Shown here: one piece after another, positions 19,351 through 29,536 of the stretch
Position numbering within the stretch: position 1 is the stretch's first letter
Layout: the number at the start of each line of letters is the position of its first letter
From: Blattabacterium cuenoti
Lineage (GTDB): Bacteria; Bacteroidota; Bacteroidia; Flavobacteriales; Blattabacteriaceae
Length of the DNA: 64,000 nt
Reading direction: 5' to 3'
Assembly (NCBI RefSeq): GCF_014251555.1
Contig: NZ_CP059190.1
Span: forward strand, 143,377 to 207,376
Translations under genes and position numbers: made by a program
The notes under the pieces: generated by a model
The model's input: the letters and a program-made list of their open reading frames with translations, nothing else
What the model was told of the DNA's origin: nothing
The model's database searches: none

Positions 19351-20646
19351 ATGCCTTCAAATGTTATTGTTGGTCTCCAATGGGGTGACGAGGGAAAAGG
19401 AAAAATCACAGATTTACTTTCTAAAAATTCAGATTATGTAATCCGTTATCAGGGAGGAAATAATTCAGGTCATTCTATTCATGTTAAGAATCATTATTTC
19501 ATTCTTCATTTAATTCCTTCTGGAGTTATTTATTCTAATGTGAAATGCATAGTTGGACCTGGAGTGGTTGTTGACCCTAAATCTTTTCTTAAAGAAATAC
19601 AGGATTTAGAATCAATGAATATTGACACATCCAAAGTCTTTTTAGCAAAGAGAGCACACGTAACTATGCCTTATCATCGTTTTCTTGATCAATATAAAGA
19701 AGAAGTATTAGCTGATCAGTCTATTGGGACCACACATCGTGGAATAGGTCCAACTTATGAAGATAAAACAGCTCGTATGGGAATACGTGTATTAGATTTT
19801 TTAAACTTAAAGAAATTTTACCAAAAACTGAAATATAATATAGATTTCAAAAATGAGATTATAACAAAAGTTTATAAAAAAAAACCTATTGTTTTTGAAT
19901 CTGTTTATGAAGAATATATAGAATATGCAAAAGTTCTTTCTAATCGAATCATAGATGCAGTTCATGAAATTCATGATGCTTTTCATAATCAAAAAAAAAT
20001 TCTGTTTGAAGGAGCTCAAGCTATGTTATTGGATATTAATTATGGAACATATCCATATGTCACTACTTCTTCTACTTCTACAGGAGGTGTATGCATAGGA
20101 TCTGGAATTCCTCCTAATTTTTTAGGAAATTTTATAGGAATAGCAAAAGCATATTGTACACGTGTAGGATTTGGTCCTTTTCCGACAGAAATTAAGAGCA
20201 AAATAGGTGATATCATACGTCAAAAAGGAAATGAATATGGAGCAACAACAAAACGTCCAAGACGATGTGGATGGTTGGATTTGATAGCTCTTAAGTATTC
20301 TTGTATGATCAATGGAATTAATTGTCTAATTATCACAAAATTAGATATATTAAGTGAATTAAAAGTTATTAAAGTATGTGTAGAATACAAATATAATGGA
20401 AAAGAGATCAAACACTTTCCAGCAAATATAGAAAAAAATATGAAAGGTGTTTATATAGATTTTCCTGGTTGGAAAAAGAACATATCTCACATCCGTGAAT
20501 ATAAAGATTTGCCGGAAAATTGTAAGAAATACATTAAATTTATTGAAGATTATCTAAATTTAGAGGTGTTATTGATTTCTGTAGGTTCAGAAAGAAATCA
20601 GAACATTATTAAAAATAAAGATTCATTTTTTAAAATTTTTTCTTAA
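19351..20646 (+). CDS. purA: Adenylosuccinate synthetase
   Basis: PurA joins IMP and aspartate with GTP to form adenylosuccinate, the first step from IMP to AMP. The N terminus carries the phosphate loop WGDEGKGK, followed by GGNNSGH. Later come TTHRGIGPTYEDK and the C-terminal GATTKRPRRCGWLDL. The 431 residues match the family. The start ATG at 19351 is followed immediately by the conserved PSNVIVGLQWGDEG. It opens the purine gene block and is followed by purB, its pathway partner, after 12 bases. Confidence 0.97.
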   Translation: MPSNVIVGLQWGDEGKGKITDLLSKNSDYVIRYQGGNNSGHSIHVKNHYFILHLIPSGVIYSNVKCIVGPGVVVDPKSFLKEIQDLESMNIDTSKVFLAKRAHVTMPYHRFLDQYKEEVLADQSIGTTHRGIGPTYEDKTARMGIRVLDFLNLKKFYQKLKYNIDFKNEIITKVYKKKPIVFESVYEEYIEYAKVLSNRIIDAVHEIHDAFHNQKKILFEGAQAMLLDINYGTYPYVTTSSTSTGGVCIGSGIPPNFLGNFIGIAKAYCTRVGFGPFPTEIKSKIGDIIRQKGNEYGATTKRPRRCGWLDLIALKYSCMINGINCLIITKLDILSELKVIKVCVEYKYNGKEIKHFPANIEKNMKGVYIDFPGWKKNISHIREYKDLPENCKKYIKFIEDYLNLEVLLISVGSERNQNIIKNKDSFFKIFS

Positions 20647-20658
20647 AAATATTTTTTT

Positions 20659-22095
20659 GTGAAAGAATATAAAAATCCTTTAGTAGAACGATATAGTAGC
20701 AAAGAAATGTTATATAATTTTTCTCCAAAAAAAAAATTTACTACTTGGAGAAAATTATGGTTGTATTTAGCAGAAATACAAAAAGAAATAGGATTAAATA
20801 TTAGCGATGAACAAATTCATGATTTGAAAAATCATTTATGTGATATTGATTGGAATCGGGTTTCTTTTTATGAAAAAAAATTTCGTCATGATGTGATGGC
20901 ACATTTGTACGCTTTTGGAGAGAAAGCTATTAAAGCAAAACCTATTATACATTTAGGCGTTACAAGTGCGTTTTTAGGAGATAATACAGATATTATTTTG
21001 ATTCGTGATGGATTAGAAATTTTACTTAAAAAATTGATTAATGTCATTTTTCGCATTAGAAATTTTGCTTTAGAATATCATAATATTCCTACTTTAGCTT
21101 TCACACATTATCAACCTGCTCAGTTGACTACTGTAGGAAAACGTTCAGCTTTGTGGATACAAAGTTTACTTTTAGATCTAGAAGAATTAGAATTTAGGTT
21201 GGAAAATATTCATTTTAGAGGAGTGAAAGGAACTGTTGGATCGGCTGATAGCTTCAAAGAATTATTTCATGGAGATTTACAAAAAGTAAAATATTTAGAA
21301 AAAAAATTATCCAATAAATTTGGATTCCAAAATGTGTTTCCAATTACAGGACAAACTTACGACAGAAAAGTAGATGCTCAAGTATTGAACTTATTATCCA
21401 ATATTTCTCAATCTTCTCACAAATTTAGTAATGATTTACGTTTACTACAAAATTTAAAAGAAATGGAAGAGCCTTTTGACAAAGATCAAATCGGATCTAG
21501 TGCTATGGCTTATAAACGGAATCCTATACGGAGTGAACGAATGGCTTCTTTAGCTAAATATGTTATTTCTTTATCCAATAGTTCAGCTATAGTTGCAGCT
21601 ACTCAATGGTTAGAACGTACTTTAGATGATTCTGCTAACAGAAGACTAGTTATAGGACAATCATTTTTAGCGACAGATGCTATTTTGATGATTTGGAATA
21701 ATATATTAGAAAACATTGTTGTATATCCTAAGATCATTGAAAAGCATATTCAAGATGAACTTCCATTTTTAATTACTGAATACATTATTGTAGAATGTGT
21801 GAAAAATGGGGCAGATAGACAAGAAATTCATGAGAGAATACGAATTCATTCTATGGAAACAAATTCTAAAATAAAATTAGAAGGAAAAGAAAATGATTTT
21901 GTTCAACGTATTTTGCATGACAAAAAAATACCAATTCATGAAAGAAAAATGAATCAAATACTCAACCCAAAAAATTTTATAGGATTTTCTTCAGATCAAA
22001 CTTTGGAATTTATTGATACAAAAGTGAATCCCATATTGAATCGATTTCATCATTTAATTGATTCTGATATATCTAATATGGATAGACAAATTTAA
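20659..22095 (+). CDS. purB: Adenylosuccinate lyase
   Basis: PurB removes fumarate twice in the pathway: from SAICAR on the way to IMP, and from adenylosuccinate to give AMP. The superfamily signature GSSAMAYKRNP (about 275) is present, with Ala in place of the usual Pro at one position. The conserved HLGVTSAFLGDN and FTHYQPAQLTTVGKR segments are also there. Translation begins at GTG (20659), which directly precedes the conserved KEYKNPLVERYSSKEM start; no in-frame ATG fits. The 478 residues are normal. It is 12 bases from purA and followed by purL. Confidence 0.96.
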   Translation: MKEYKNPLVERYSSKEMLYNFSPKKKFTTWRKLWLYLAEIQKEIGLNISDEQIHDLKNHLCDIDWNRVSFYEKKFRHDVMAHLYAFGEKAIKAKPIIHLGVTSAFLGDNTDIILIRDGLEILLKKLINVIFRIRNFALEYHNIPTLAFTHYQPAQLTTVGKRSALWIQSLLLDLEELEFRLENIHFRGVKGTVGSADSFKELFHGDLQKVKYLEKKLSNKFGFQNVFPITGQTYDRKVDAQVLNLLSNISQSSHKFSNDLRLLQNLKEMEEPFDKDQIGSSAMAYKRNPIRSERMASLAKYVISLSNSSAIVAATQWLERTLDDSANRRLVIGQSFLATDAILMIWNNILENIVVYPKIIEKHIQDELPFLITEYIIVECVKNGADRQEIHERIRIHSMETNSKIKLEGKENDFVQRILHDKKIPIHERKMNQILNPKNFIGFSSDQTLEFIDTKVNPILNRFHHLIDSDISNMDRQI

Positions 22096-22122
22096 TACAC
22101 ATGTATATTGTTTCGTAAAACA

Positions 22123-25100
22123 ATGAATTTCAGAATTTATATACAAAAAAAAATTCCTTTTGATATTGATTCTAGAAAATTATATCAGGAATTTAAAAAT
22201 ATGGATGTTTCATTATCTAAAGTAGTTGTTTATTATATATATGACATATTTAACATAAGTAAAGAACTTTTTTGGGAAAGTTTGTCAAAAATTTTTGTAG
22301 ATCCTGTAACAGATATTTTACATGAAAGAATGGATTTTGAGAATCCATATATAGAAAAATTAACGGAAAAGTATTATGATGATCGTGCCAATGTTGCTAT
22401 GCAATGCATAAAAATTTTAGATCCTAAATCGAATACTGTTTTTGTAAAAACTGGCCAATTGATTGAGTTAATTGGAATAAATCAAGATCAAGATTTTCAC
22501 AAAATTAAAAAATATTATCTTAATCCAGATTTGATTTTTGATAAACCAGATAGAAAAAAAAATGATATTCAAATTGTGGATGATTTCATTGATTTTTCTA
22601 TTGAAAAAATAAATAAATTTCATAAAACCTGTAATTTATCCATAGATATAAATGATTTATTGTTCATACAGAAATATTTCATTAAAGAAAAACGAAATCC
22701 TACAAAAGCAGAATTTAGGATATTGGATGTTTATTGGTCCGATCATTGTAGACATAAAACATTTTATACTAGCCTAGTCGATATATCTTTTGGAGGGTCA
22801 TTAAAAAATACATATCAAAGTATTTTCAGAAAATATTTAAAGGATAGAGATACAATGGGAAAATCAAAAGATCCTATCAATTTCATGGACTTATCTAATC
22901 TTCCTGCTATAATTTTTTATAAAAAGGGTAAATTGAAAAATTACGTTTTATCTCATGAACATAATGCGTGTATCATTATGATAGATGTGGACATCATAGG
23001 CAGTAAAAAAAAGGAAAAATGGTATTTATTATTTAAAAATGAAACACACAATCATCCTACTGAAATTGATCCTTTCGGTGGAGCTTCTACTTGTATAGGA
23101 GGGGCAATTAGAGATCCATTATCTGGAAGAGCTTTCGTTTATCAAGGACTCAGGTTAAGTGGAGCCGCTGATCCTACAAATTCAAAAACTATTAATGGAA
23201 AGTTACCACAACATAAAATCTGTTTTGAATCAGCTCATGGTTATAGTTCTTATGGAAATCAAGTAGGATTAGCAACAACTCATGTCAATGAAATTTATCA
23301 TGAAGGATATAGAGCCAAAAGAATGGAGATTGGAATGGTTATTGGAGCGGTCCCCGTTGGTTTTATAAAACAAAGAAAACCAAAAAAAGGAGATGTTATT
23401 TTATTAGTTGGTGGATTAACAGGAAAGGAAGGAATAGGAGGAGCTACTGACTCTTCTAAGGAATACGATACAAATTTCAAAAATAACATACAACGAGGAC
23501 AAAAAGGAAATCCAATAATAGAAAGAAAAATTCAAAGATTTTTTAGAAAAAAAGAAGTCATATCTTTGATCAAAAAATGTAATGATTTTGGAGCGGGAGG
23601 AGCTGCAGTTGCTATAGGAGAATTAAGCGATAGTTTGATTCTTTATTTAGATAAAATTCCCACAAGAAATGAGGAAATGAATCCTATTGAAATTGCTCTT
23701 TCAGAATCTCAAGAACGGATGGCTGTAGTATTAGATCCTAAAGATGTTAAAAAATTCATTTATTTGGCTCTTGAAGAAAATATTATGTCTACGTTTATAG
23801 CTGAAATAACTGATAATCATAGAATTATATTTTGTTATAAAGGAAAAGAAATTTTCAATGTAAAAAGTTCTTTTATGAATACAAGAGGGGGGGATAAAGA
23901 GCAACCTGTTTATGTGAGTTCTCCTACTTCTATTTCTCCTTTTAAAAAATCAAAAGAATTTTTATTTAGTAAAAAAACATTTTTAGATACTCTTTCTAAA
24001 TTAAATATAGCTTCTCAAAAAAATTTGGTAGAAATGTTTGATAGCACTGTGGGAGCTACTACAGTTTTAATGCCTTTTGGTGGAAAATACCAAATGACGC
24101 CTTCTGAAGGAAGTGTGCAAAAAATTCCTGTTTTGAAAGGAACTACAAATACAGTTAGTTTAGCTTCTTGGGGGTTTCATCCTGAAATTTCTTCTTGGAG
24201 TCCTCTTCATGGAGGGTCTTATGCAATTTTGGAATGTATTTCTAAAATTGTTTCTATGGGAGGAAATTATCGAAATGCCTATTTTAGTTTTCAAGAATAT
24301 TATCAAAAATTAGAAAATGATCCCAAAAATTGGGGAGAACCATTCTCTGCTTTATTGGGAGCTTATCATGCTCAGATGTCTTTAGGATTAGCTTCTATTG
24401 GAGGAAAGGATTCCATGTCAGGAACATATAAAAATATACATGTCCCTCCAACATTCATTGCTTTTGGAGTCGCTACTGGTTCATGTTTAAATGTTATTTC
24501 TCCTGAATTAAAAAAAATAGGAAATAAAATTTATTTATATAATCATCATTCATTAAAAAATGAAATGCCAGATTTCGATTCTATTAAAAAGGCCTATGAT
24601 CAGGTTTATGAGGGAATTTGTTCAGGAAAAATTGTTTCAGTAAAAACAGTGAAAGACGGAGGAATTTCTGTTGCCATTGCAAAAATGGCATTTGGAAATC
24701 GTTTAGGAGTAGTTATAAATTGTAAAGAGCATTTGCTTGAAATGAACATAGGTTCCTTAATTATAGAATCTTCATCACCCATTTCAGATTATTTTGTTCC
24801 AATAGGAGAAATCGTTTCCTCTAAATCATTAAATTTTAATGGAATTTCTATTGATCTCAATGAATCTATAAAAAATTGGTTAAAAACTTTTACTCCTATT
24901 TTTTCTTCTAGTGAAGTTAAAAAAAGTGAAGTTAAAAAAAATATTAAAAAAGTAGAAAAACCAACTCAACAAGAAAAAAAATGTAATCCTAGAGTGTGGA
25001 AATGTAAGTTTAAAAAAAAAGGAAAACCACGTGTATTTATTCCCATATTTCCTGGAACAAATAGTGAATTTGAATCTATTCGTGCATTTGAAAAAGAGGG

Positions 25101-25815
25101 ATCTACAGTAAATACTTTTGTTTTTCAAAACTTGAATGACCAAGATCTTATTGAATCTATATTTCATATTAAAAAGCAGATAGAGTCTGTACAAATATTT
25201 ATGCTTTGTGGTGGATTTAGTGCTGGAGATGAACCGGATGGTGCTGGTAAATTTATTGTATCTATATTACATAATCCATACATAAAGGATGCTATCAAAC
25301 GTTTTCTTAATAGAGATGGATTGATATTAGGTATTTGTAACGGATTTCAGGGATTGATAAAATCTGGATTATTACCTTATGGAAAAGTTTGCTTGAGAAA
25401 TTATAAATCTCCTACGCTGACTTATAATAAAATAGAAAAACATATATCTCAATGCGTTCATATAAAAGTGATTTCTGATCAATCTCCATGGTTAAATGGA
25501 ATGAAAAATAAAATATACACTCTCCCCATATCTCATAGTGAAGGTAGATTTTATGCAAACAAAGAAACAACAAATATTTTATTTCAAAAAAATCAAATAG
25601 CCACACAGTATGTAGATTTGGAAGGGACCCCTAGTTTGGAAAGATTATATAATCCCAATGGATCTGTTTCCGCTGTAGAAGGATTATTAAGTGAAGATGG
25701 AAAAATTTATGGAAGGATGACTCATCCAGAACGTTATGATCATGGATTATTAAAAAATATACCTAATATTCATGAACATTCTATTTTTAAAAATGCAGTA
25801 CAATATTTTTTATAA
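22123..25815 (+). CDS. purL: Phosphoribosylformylglycinamidine synthase (single-chain PurL)
   Basis: This large enzyme converts FGAR to FGAM with glutamine and ATP. It is the fused type: an N-terminal PurS-like domain, the tandem synthetase halves (with DVYWSDHCRHKTFYT and FKNETHNHPTEIDPFGGASTCIGG), and a C-terminal glutaminase. The glutaminase has the nucleophile Cys in LGICNGFQGL and the HPE segment RMTHPERYDHG. A lysine-rich linker at about residues 925-965 joins the halves. The ATG at 22123 is preferred over a TTG at 22108. The 1230 residues are slightly below the 1295 of E. coli, as expected in a reduced genome. Confidence 0.97.
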   Translation: MNFRIYIQKKIPFDIDSRKLYQEFKNMDVSLSKVVVYYIYDIFNISKELFWESLSKIFVDPVTDILHERMDFENPYIEKLTEKYYDDRANVAMQCIKILDPKSNTVFVKTGQLIELIGINQDQDFHKIKKYYLNPDLIFDKPDRKKNDIQIVDDFIDFSIEKINKFHKTCNLSIDINDLLFIQKYFIKEKRNPTKAEFRILDVYWSDHCRHKTFYTSLVDISFGGSLKNTYQSIFRKYLKDRDTMGKSKDPINFMDLSNLPAIIFYKKGKLKNYVLSHEHNACIIMIDVDIIGSKKKEKWYLLFKNETHNHPTEIDPFGGASTCIGGAIRDPLSGRAFVYQGLRLSGAADPTNSKTINGKLPQHKICFESAHGYSSYGNQVGLATTHVNEIYHEGYRAKRMEIGMVIGAVPVGFIKQRKPKKGDVILLVGGLTGKEGIGGATDSSKEYDTNFKNNIQRGQKGNPIIERKIQRFFRKKEVISLIKKCNDFGAGGAAVAIGELSDSLILYLDKIPTRNEEMNPIEIALSESQERMAVVLDPKDVKKFIYLALEENIMSTFIAEITDNHRIIFCYKGKEIFNVKSSFMNTRGGDKEQPVYVSSPTSISPFKKSKEFLFSKKTFLDTLSKLNIASQKNLVEMFDSTVGATTVLMPFGGKYQMTPSEGSVQKIPVLKGTTNTVSLASWGFHPEISSWSPLHGGSYAILECISKIVSMGGNYRNAYFSFQEYYQKLENDPKNWGEPFSALLGAYHAQMSLGLASIGGKDSMSGTYKNIHVPPTFIAFGVATGSCLNVISPELKKIGNKIYLYNHHSLKNEMPDFDSIKKAYDQVYEGICSGKIVSVKTVKDGGISVAIAKMAFGNRLGVVINCKEHLLEMNIGSLIIESSSPISDYFVPIGEIVSSKSLNFNGISIDLNESIKNWLKTFTPIFSSSEVKKSEVKKNIKKVEKPTQQEKKCNPRVWKCKFKKKGKPRVFIPIFPGTNSEFESIRAFEKEGSTVNTFVFQNLNDQDLIESIFHIKKQIESVQIFMLCGGFSAGDEPDGAGKFIVSILHNPYIKDAIKRFLNRDGLILGICNGFQGLIKSGLLPYGKVCLRNYKSPTLTYNKIEKHISQCVHIKVISDQSPWLNGMKNKIYTLPISHSEGRFYANKETTNILFQKNQIATQYVDLEGTPSLERLYNPNGSVSAVEGLLSEDGKIYGRMTHPERYDHGLLKNIPNIHEHSIFKNAVQYFL

Positions 25816-25832
25816 AAAAATTAAATCATATT

Positions 25833-26318
25833 ATGAAAGTGGCTATACTTATTGGAAGTGTTTCCGATAAACCAACTATGAAAGCAGCTGCTGAAATACT
25901 GAAAAAATTTAATGTGAATTATACATCTTATGTTATTTCTGCACATAGACTGCCTGATATTTTATCAAATACCATAAAAAAAATAGAATCTGAAGGAACA
26001 GATTTGATTATTGCAGGAGCTGGCTTATCCGCTCATTTACCTGGATTTATATCTTCAAAAACTATATTACCCGTTATAGGAGTCCCTATTTATCATTGCA
26101 ATAATGGGTCATTAGGAGGAATAGATGCTCTTTTTTCTATGGTGCAAATGCCCAAAGATGTACCTGTTGCTACAGTAGGAATAAATAATTCTTATAATGC
26201 AGCTTTATTGGCTATTCATATTTTGGCTATAAAAAATAAAGATCTCAAAAAATCATTGCTAAAATTTAGAATGGAAATCAGAAAAAAATTGGAAAATGAA
26301 ATAGAGCAATACTTGTGA
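25833..26318 (+). CDS. purE: PurE, 5-(carboxyamino)imidazole ribonucleotide mutase
   Basis: PurE moves the carboxyl group of N5-CAIR to give CAIR. The 161-residue protein carries the PurE motifs GSVSDKPTM near the N terminus, SAHRLPD (about 42-48), and AGAGLSAHLPG (about 68-78). The SAHR-PD motif matches class I (mutase) PurE rather than the class II carboxylase. Class I enzymes normally work with PurK, which is not in the window. It follows purL by 17 bases, and its stop overlaps the first possible purC start. Confidence 0.95.
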   Translation: MKVAILIGSVSDKPTMKAAAEILKKFNVNYTSYVISAHRLPDILSNTIKKIESEGTDLIIAGAGLSAHLPGFISSKTILPVIGVPIYHCNNGSLGGIDALFSMVQMPKDVPVATVGINNSYNAALLAIHILAIKNKDLKKSLLKFRMEIRKKLENEIEQYL

Positions 26319-26320
26319 TT

Positions 26321-27043
26321 ATGAATTGCATAATTAGAAAAAATCTTTCATTAGAAGGAAAAACAAAAAAAGTATATACCACCAACAATCCACTTGAAGT
26401 ACTAATTCATTATAAAGATAGTATAACGGCTTTGGATGGATTGAAGAATCAATTTTTGCAAGACAAAGGAATTTTAAATAATGAAATAAGTACATTAATA
26501 TTTAAATTTATCAATTCCTGTGGAATTAAAACTCATTTTATACGAAAAATTAATAATCGGGAACAATTATGCCATAAGGTAAATATAATTCCTTTAGAAT
26601 TTGTTGTTCGCAATATTGTAGCTGGAAGCATGGCTAAACGTTTAAATATTCAAGAAGGAATTCGTTTATTGAATCCTATTTTCGAGATATTTTATAAAAA
26701 TGATAAATTAAAAGATCCATTTATTAATGATCATCACGCAGTATTCTTGGAAATTATTTCTTATAAAGAACTCGATGCTATTTATCGTATTATATCAAAT
26801 GTTAATAATATTCTCAAAAAATATTTTTTGAATAAAAATATTATATTGGTAGATTTTAAAATAGAATTTGGTAAAGATCATAAGAATGAGATTCTACTTT
26901 CCGATGAAATTAGTCCTGATACCTGTCGATTTTGGGACAGAAAAACAATGAAAAAGTTAGATAAAGATCCATTTAGAATTGGATTAAAGGAAGAGGTGCT
27001 TGACATTTATATGGAAATATTAAAAAGGTTAAATGTAAGATAA
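26321..27043 (+). CDS. purC: SAICAR synthase
   Basis: PurC couples CAIR and aspartate with ATP to form SAICAR. Motifs include EGKTKKVY at the N terminus, PLEFVVRNIVAGS (about 88-100) and LLSDEISPDTCRFWD near the C terminus. The canonical TAFNG segment reads TALDG here. The ATG at 26321 gives 240 residues, a normal length. A GTG at 26315, which overlaps the purE stop, would add two residues. The tight spacing supports cotranscription and possibly translational coupling with purE. Confidence 0.96.
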   Translation: MNCIIRKNLSLEGKTKKVYTTNNPLEVLIHYKDSITALDGLKNQFLQDKGILNNEISTLIFKFINSCGIKTHFIRKINNREQLCHKVNIIPLEFVVRNIVAGSMAKRLNIQEGIRLLNPIFEIFYKNDKLKDPFINDHHAVFLEIISYKELDAIYRIISNVNNILKKYFLNKNIILVDFKIEFGKDHKNEILLSDEISPDTCRFWDRKTMKKLDKDPFRIGLKEEVLDIYMEILKRLNVR

Positions 27044-27055
27044 TCCATTAAAATA

Positions 27056-28522
27056 ATGGGGCAAAGATATTCTTTTTCCAAAAAGATGATATCTCAATTA
27101 TTCCCTTCAATTCTGAAAAATAGTTATACTGATAAGTTTCATGATGAATGTGGTGTTTTTGGGATTTATTCTCCTCATAAAGTAGACACCTTTTCTTTGA
27201 TTCAATTTGGTTTATTTGCATTGCAACACAGAGGACAAGAGGCTTGTGGTTTTTCTGTCTTGCGAGATGGATTTATTATATCTCATAAAAGTGAAGGTCT
27301 GGTTTTAGATTTTTTTAGAAAAATTTCAAATTCTGAATGTTATCATGGAAATGCCGTTATTGGGCATACTCGTTATTCTACAGAAGGAGGGCAAAGTAAA
27401 AAAAATATTCAACCTTTTTTTGGGGAAAATTCCGATGGAAAGAGTACTATATCCATAGTACACAATGGAAATTTAGTCAATGCTCAAGACATACGTAAAA
27501 AATTGGAATTTGAAGGAGTCAATTTTATATCTGAATACTCTGATTCTGAAGTTATATTACGTCTCATTCAAAAGTATTTACTGGAATTTAATAATAGTTT
27601 AGAAAAAGCGATTCAAAAAACTACTCTAGATATTATAGGAGCTTATTCTGTCATAGTACTTATGGATAATAAAATGGCTGCATTTCGAGATCCAAACGGA
27701 ATACGTCCTTTGTGTTATGGAATGCTGAATGAAAAAACTTATATTTTTAGTTCTGAAACTTGTGGAATAGATTCTGTGGGTGGATTCTATGTAAGAGATT
27801 TATTCCCAGGAGAAATTATTATCGTAGATCAAAAATCAATTCGATTTTCTATGCTAAAAGAAAAAAAATATACAAAAAAAAGAATATGTTCTTTTGAATA
27901 TATTTATTTTTCTCGTCCTGATTCTTTAATTGAAAATATAAATGTGTATGAAATTCGTGAAAAAAGTGGAGAGAAACTTTATGAACAACACCCAGTAGAA
28001 GCAGATGTAGTGATTGGTGTTCCAGATTCCGGAGTTCCAGCTGCTATTGGTTACTCTAAAGCTTCTGGAATTCCTTTCAAACCTATTTTAGTGAAAAATA
28101 AATATATTGGCAGATCTTTTATTCTCCCTAAACAGGAAATGCGTGAAAAAATGGTGAACTTAAAATTAAATCCTATATTAGATGAAATAAAAGGAAAACG
28201 TATTGTCATTATTGATGATTCTATAGTTCGTGGAACCACTAGTCGAAGATTAGTTTATATATTAAGAAAAGCAGGAGCTAAAGAAATTCATTTCAGAAGC
28301 GCTTCTCCTCCTATTATAGCTCCATGCTATTTAGGAGTGGATACTCCGAGTAAAAAAGATCTCATTTCATACAATCATATTGATAAAAAAAGTATAGAAA
28401 AAATTCTAGATGTAGATAGTTTAGAATTCTTAAGCATGGCTAATTTGATAGCCATTCTTGGCAGCAGTCATTATTGTTTTGGTTGTTTTACGGGAAACTA
28501 TCCGGTTAAAAAAAATGAATAA
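27056..28522 (+). CDS. purF: Amidophosphoribosyltransferase (Fe-S type)
   Basis: PurF makes phosphoribosylamine from PRPP and glutamine, the committed step of purine synthesis. The glutaminase nucleophile is expected to be Cys32 in DECGVFGI, so a propeptide of about 31 residues must be removed. The PRPP loop VIIDDSIVRGTTSRRL is present. The four cysteines that bind the 4Fe-4S cluster in the B. subtilis-type enzyme are all recognisable, in ICSFEYIYF, APCYLGVDT and CFGCFTG. That predicts an oxygen-sensitive, cluster-containing enzyme. An internal Met at residue 11 could be the true start. It lies 12 bases after purC and 3 before purM. Confidence 0.96.
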   Translation: MGQRYSFSKKMISQLFPSILKNSYTDKFHDECGVFGIYSPHKVDTFSLIQFGLFALQHRGQEACGFSVLRDGFIISHKSEGLVLDFFRKISNSECYHGNAVIGHTRYSTEGGQSKKNIQPFFGENSDGKSTISIVHNGNLVNAQDIRKKLEFEGVNFISEYSDSEVILRLIQKYLLEFNNSLEKAIQKTTLDIIGAYSVIVLMDNKMAAFRDPNGIRPLCYGMLNEKTYIFSSETCGIDSVGGFYVRDLFPGEIIIVDQKSIRFSMLKEKKYTKKRICSFEYIYFSRPDSLIENINVYEIREKSGEKLYEQHPVEADVVIGVPDSGVPAAIGYSKASGIPFKPILVKNKYIGRSFILPKQEMREKMVNLKLNPILDEIKGKRIVIIDDSIVRGTTSRRLVYILRKAGAKEIHFRSASPPIIAPCYLGVDTPSKKDLISYNHIDKKSIEKILDVDSLEFLSMANLIAILGSSHYCFGCFTGNYPVKKNE

Positions 28523-28525
28523 ATT

Positions 28526-29518
28526 ATGAAAGAAAGCGATCTCACTATATGCAAAATTAATAAAATTTTAAAAAAAACTTATAACAATAAAGTTATGAGT
28601 ACATTAGATCATTTTTCTGGATTTTATAAAATATATGAATGTGGATATAAGGAACCTATTTTAGTATCTGGAGTTGATGGAGTTGGAACCAAATTGCGTT
28701 TAGCTATCGATTACAAAAGATATTCTTTAATTGGAGAAGATTGCTTTGCAATGTGCGCAAATGACGTTTTATGTCATGGAGCAGCTCCTTTATTTTTTTT
28801 AGATTATTTAGCTTGTGGAAAGCTAGATTCTTCTATTGTAGAAAAAATTATACAAGGAATAGCTATTTCTTGCAAAAAAACTAATACCTGCCTTATTGGA
28901 GGAGAAACTGCAGAAATGCCTGGAATTTATCAAGAAAATGATTATGATATTGCTGGATTCTGTGTAGGAATTGTAGAAAAAGATAATCTTATAGATGGTA
29001 AAAAACTGATTCAGGAGGGAGATATTTTAATAGGACTTTCTTCGTCTGGTGTGCATAGCAATGGTTTTTCTTTAATTAGAAATATCTTTTCTACAGAAGA
29101 TTTTGTAAAATATTTTCAAGAAAAACCATTTTATGAAACCCTTTTAATTCCAACTAGAATTTATCATTTTACTATTCATATTTTATTAAAAGAATTTTCG
29201 AAAAATGTGATTCATGGATTAGCACATATTACTGGAGGAGGTATATCAGATAATTTATCTAGAATTCTTCCGGAAAACTTATCAGCTATAATCGAAAAAG
29301 AAAAAATTCCTATTCAACCTGTTTTCAATTATATTCGAAAAAAAGGAAATTTATCTGATCAAGAAATGTGGAATACTTTTAATATGGGAGTAGGGATGAT
29401 TATAATAACTTCTTTGAACGAAGAATATTCGATTTTAGATAGACTCCGTTTTTTAGGGGAAAAACCTTTTGTTTTTGGCAGTGTTGTGAAAGGAAATAAA
29501 AAAGTATTTTTGAAATAA
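28526..29518 (+). CDS. purM: Phosphoribosylformylglycinamidine cyclo-ligase (AIR synthetase)
   Basis: PurM closes the imidazole ring, converting FGAM to AIR with ATP. The typical segments are VDGVGTKLRLA, a CANDVLCHGAAPLFFLDYLA stretch, and GLSSSGVHSNGFSLIR. The C-terminal part includes HITGGGISDNLSRILP and the MGVGMIIIT strand. The 330 residues are normal. It is positioned three bases after purF in the purine block. The first residues are shorter than in E. coli, as in other Bacteroidetes. Confidence 0.96.
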   Translation: MKESDLTICKINKILKKTYNNKVMSTLDHFSGFYKIYECGYKEPILVSGVDGVGTKLRLAIDYKRYSLIGEDCFAMCANDVLCHGAAPLFFLDYLACGKLDSSIVEKIIQGIAISCKKTNTCLIGGETAEMPGIYQENDYDIAGFCVGIVEKDNLIDGKKLIQEGDILIGLSSSGVHSNGFSLIRNIFSTEDFVKYFQEKPFYETLLIPTRIYHFTIHILLKEFSKNVIHGLAHITGGGISDNLSRILPENLSAIIEKEKIPIQPVFNYIRKKGNLSDQEMWNTFNMGVGMIIITSLNEEYSILDRLRFLGEKPFVFGSVVKGNKKVFLK

Positions 29519-29536
29519 AAAACATTTTCATATACC

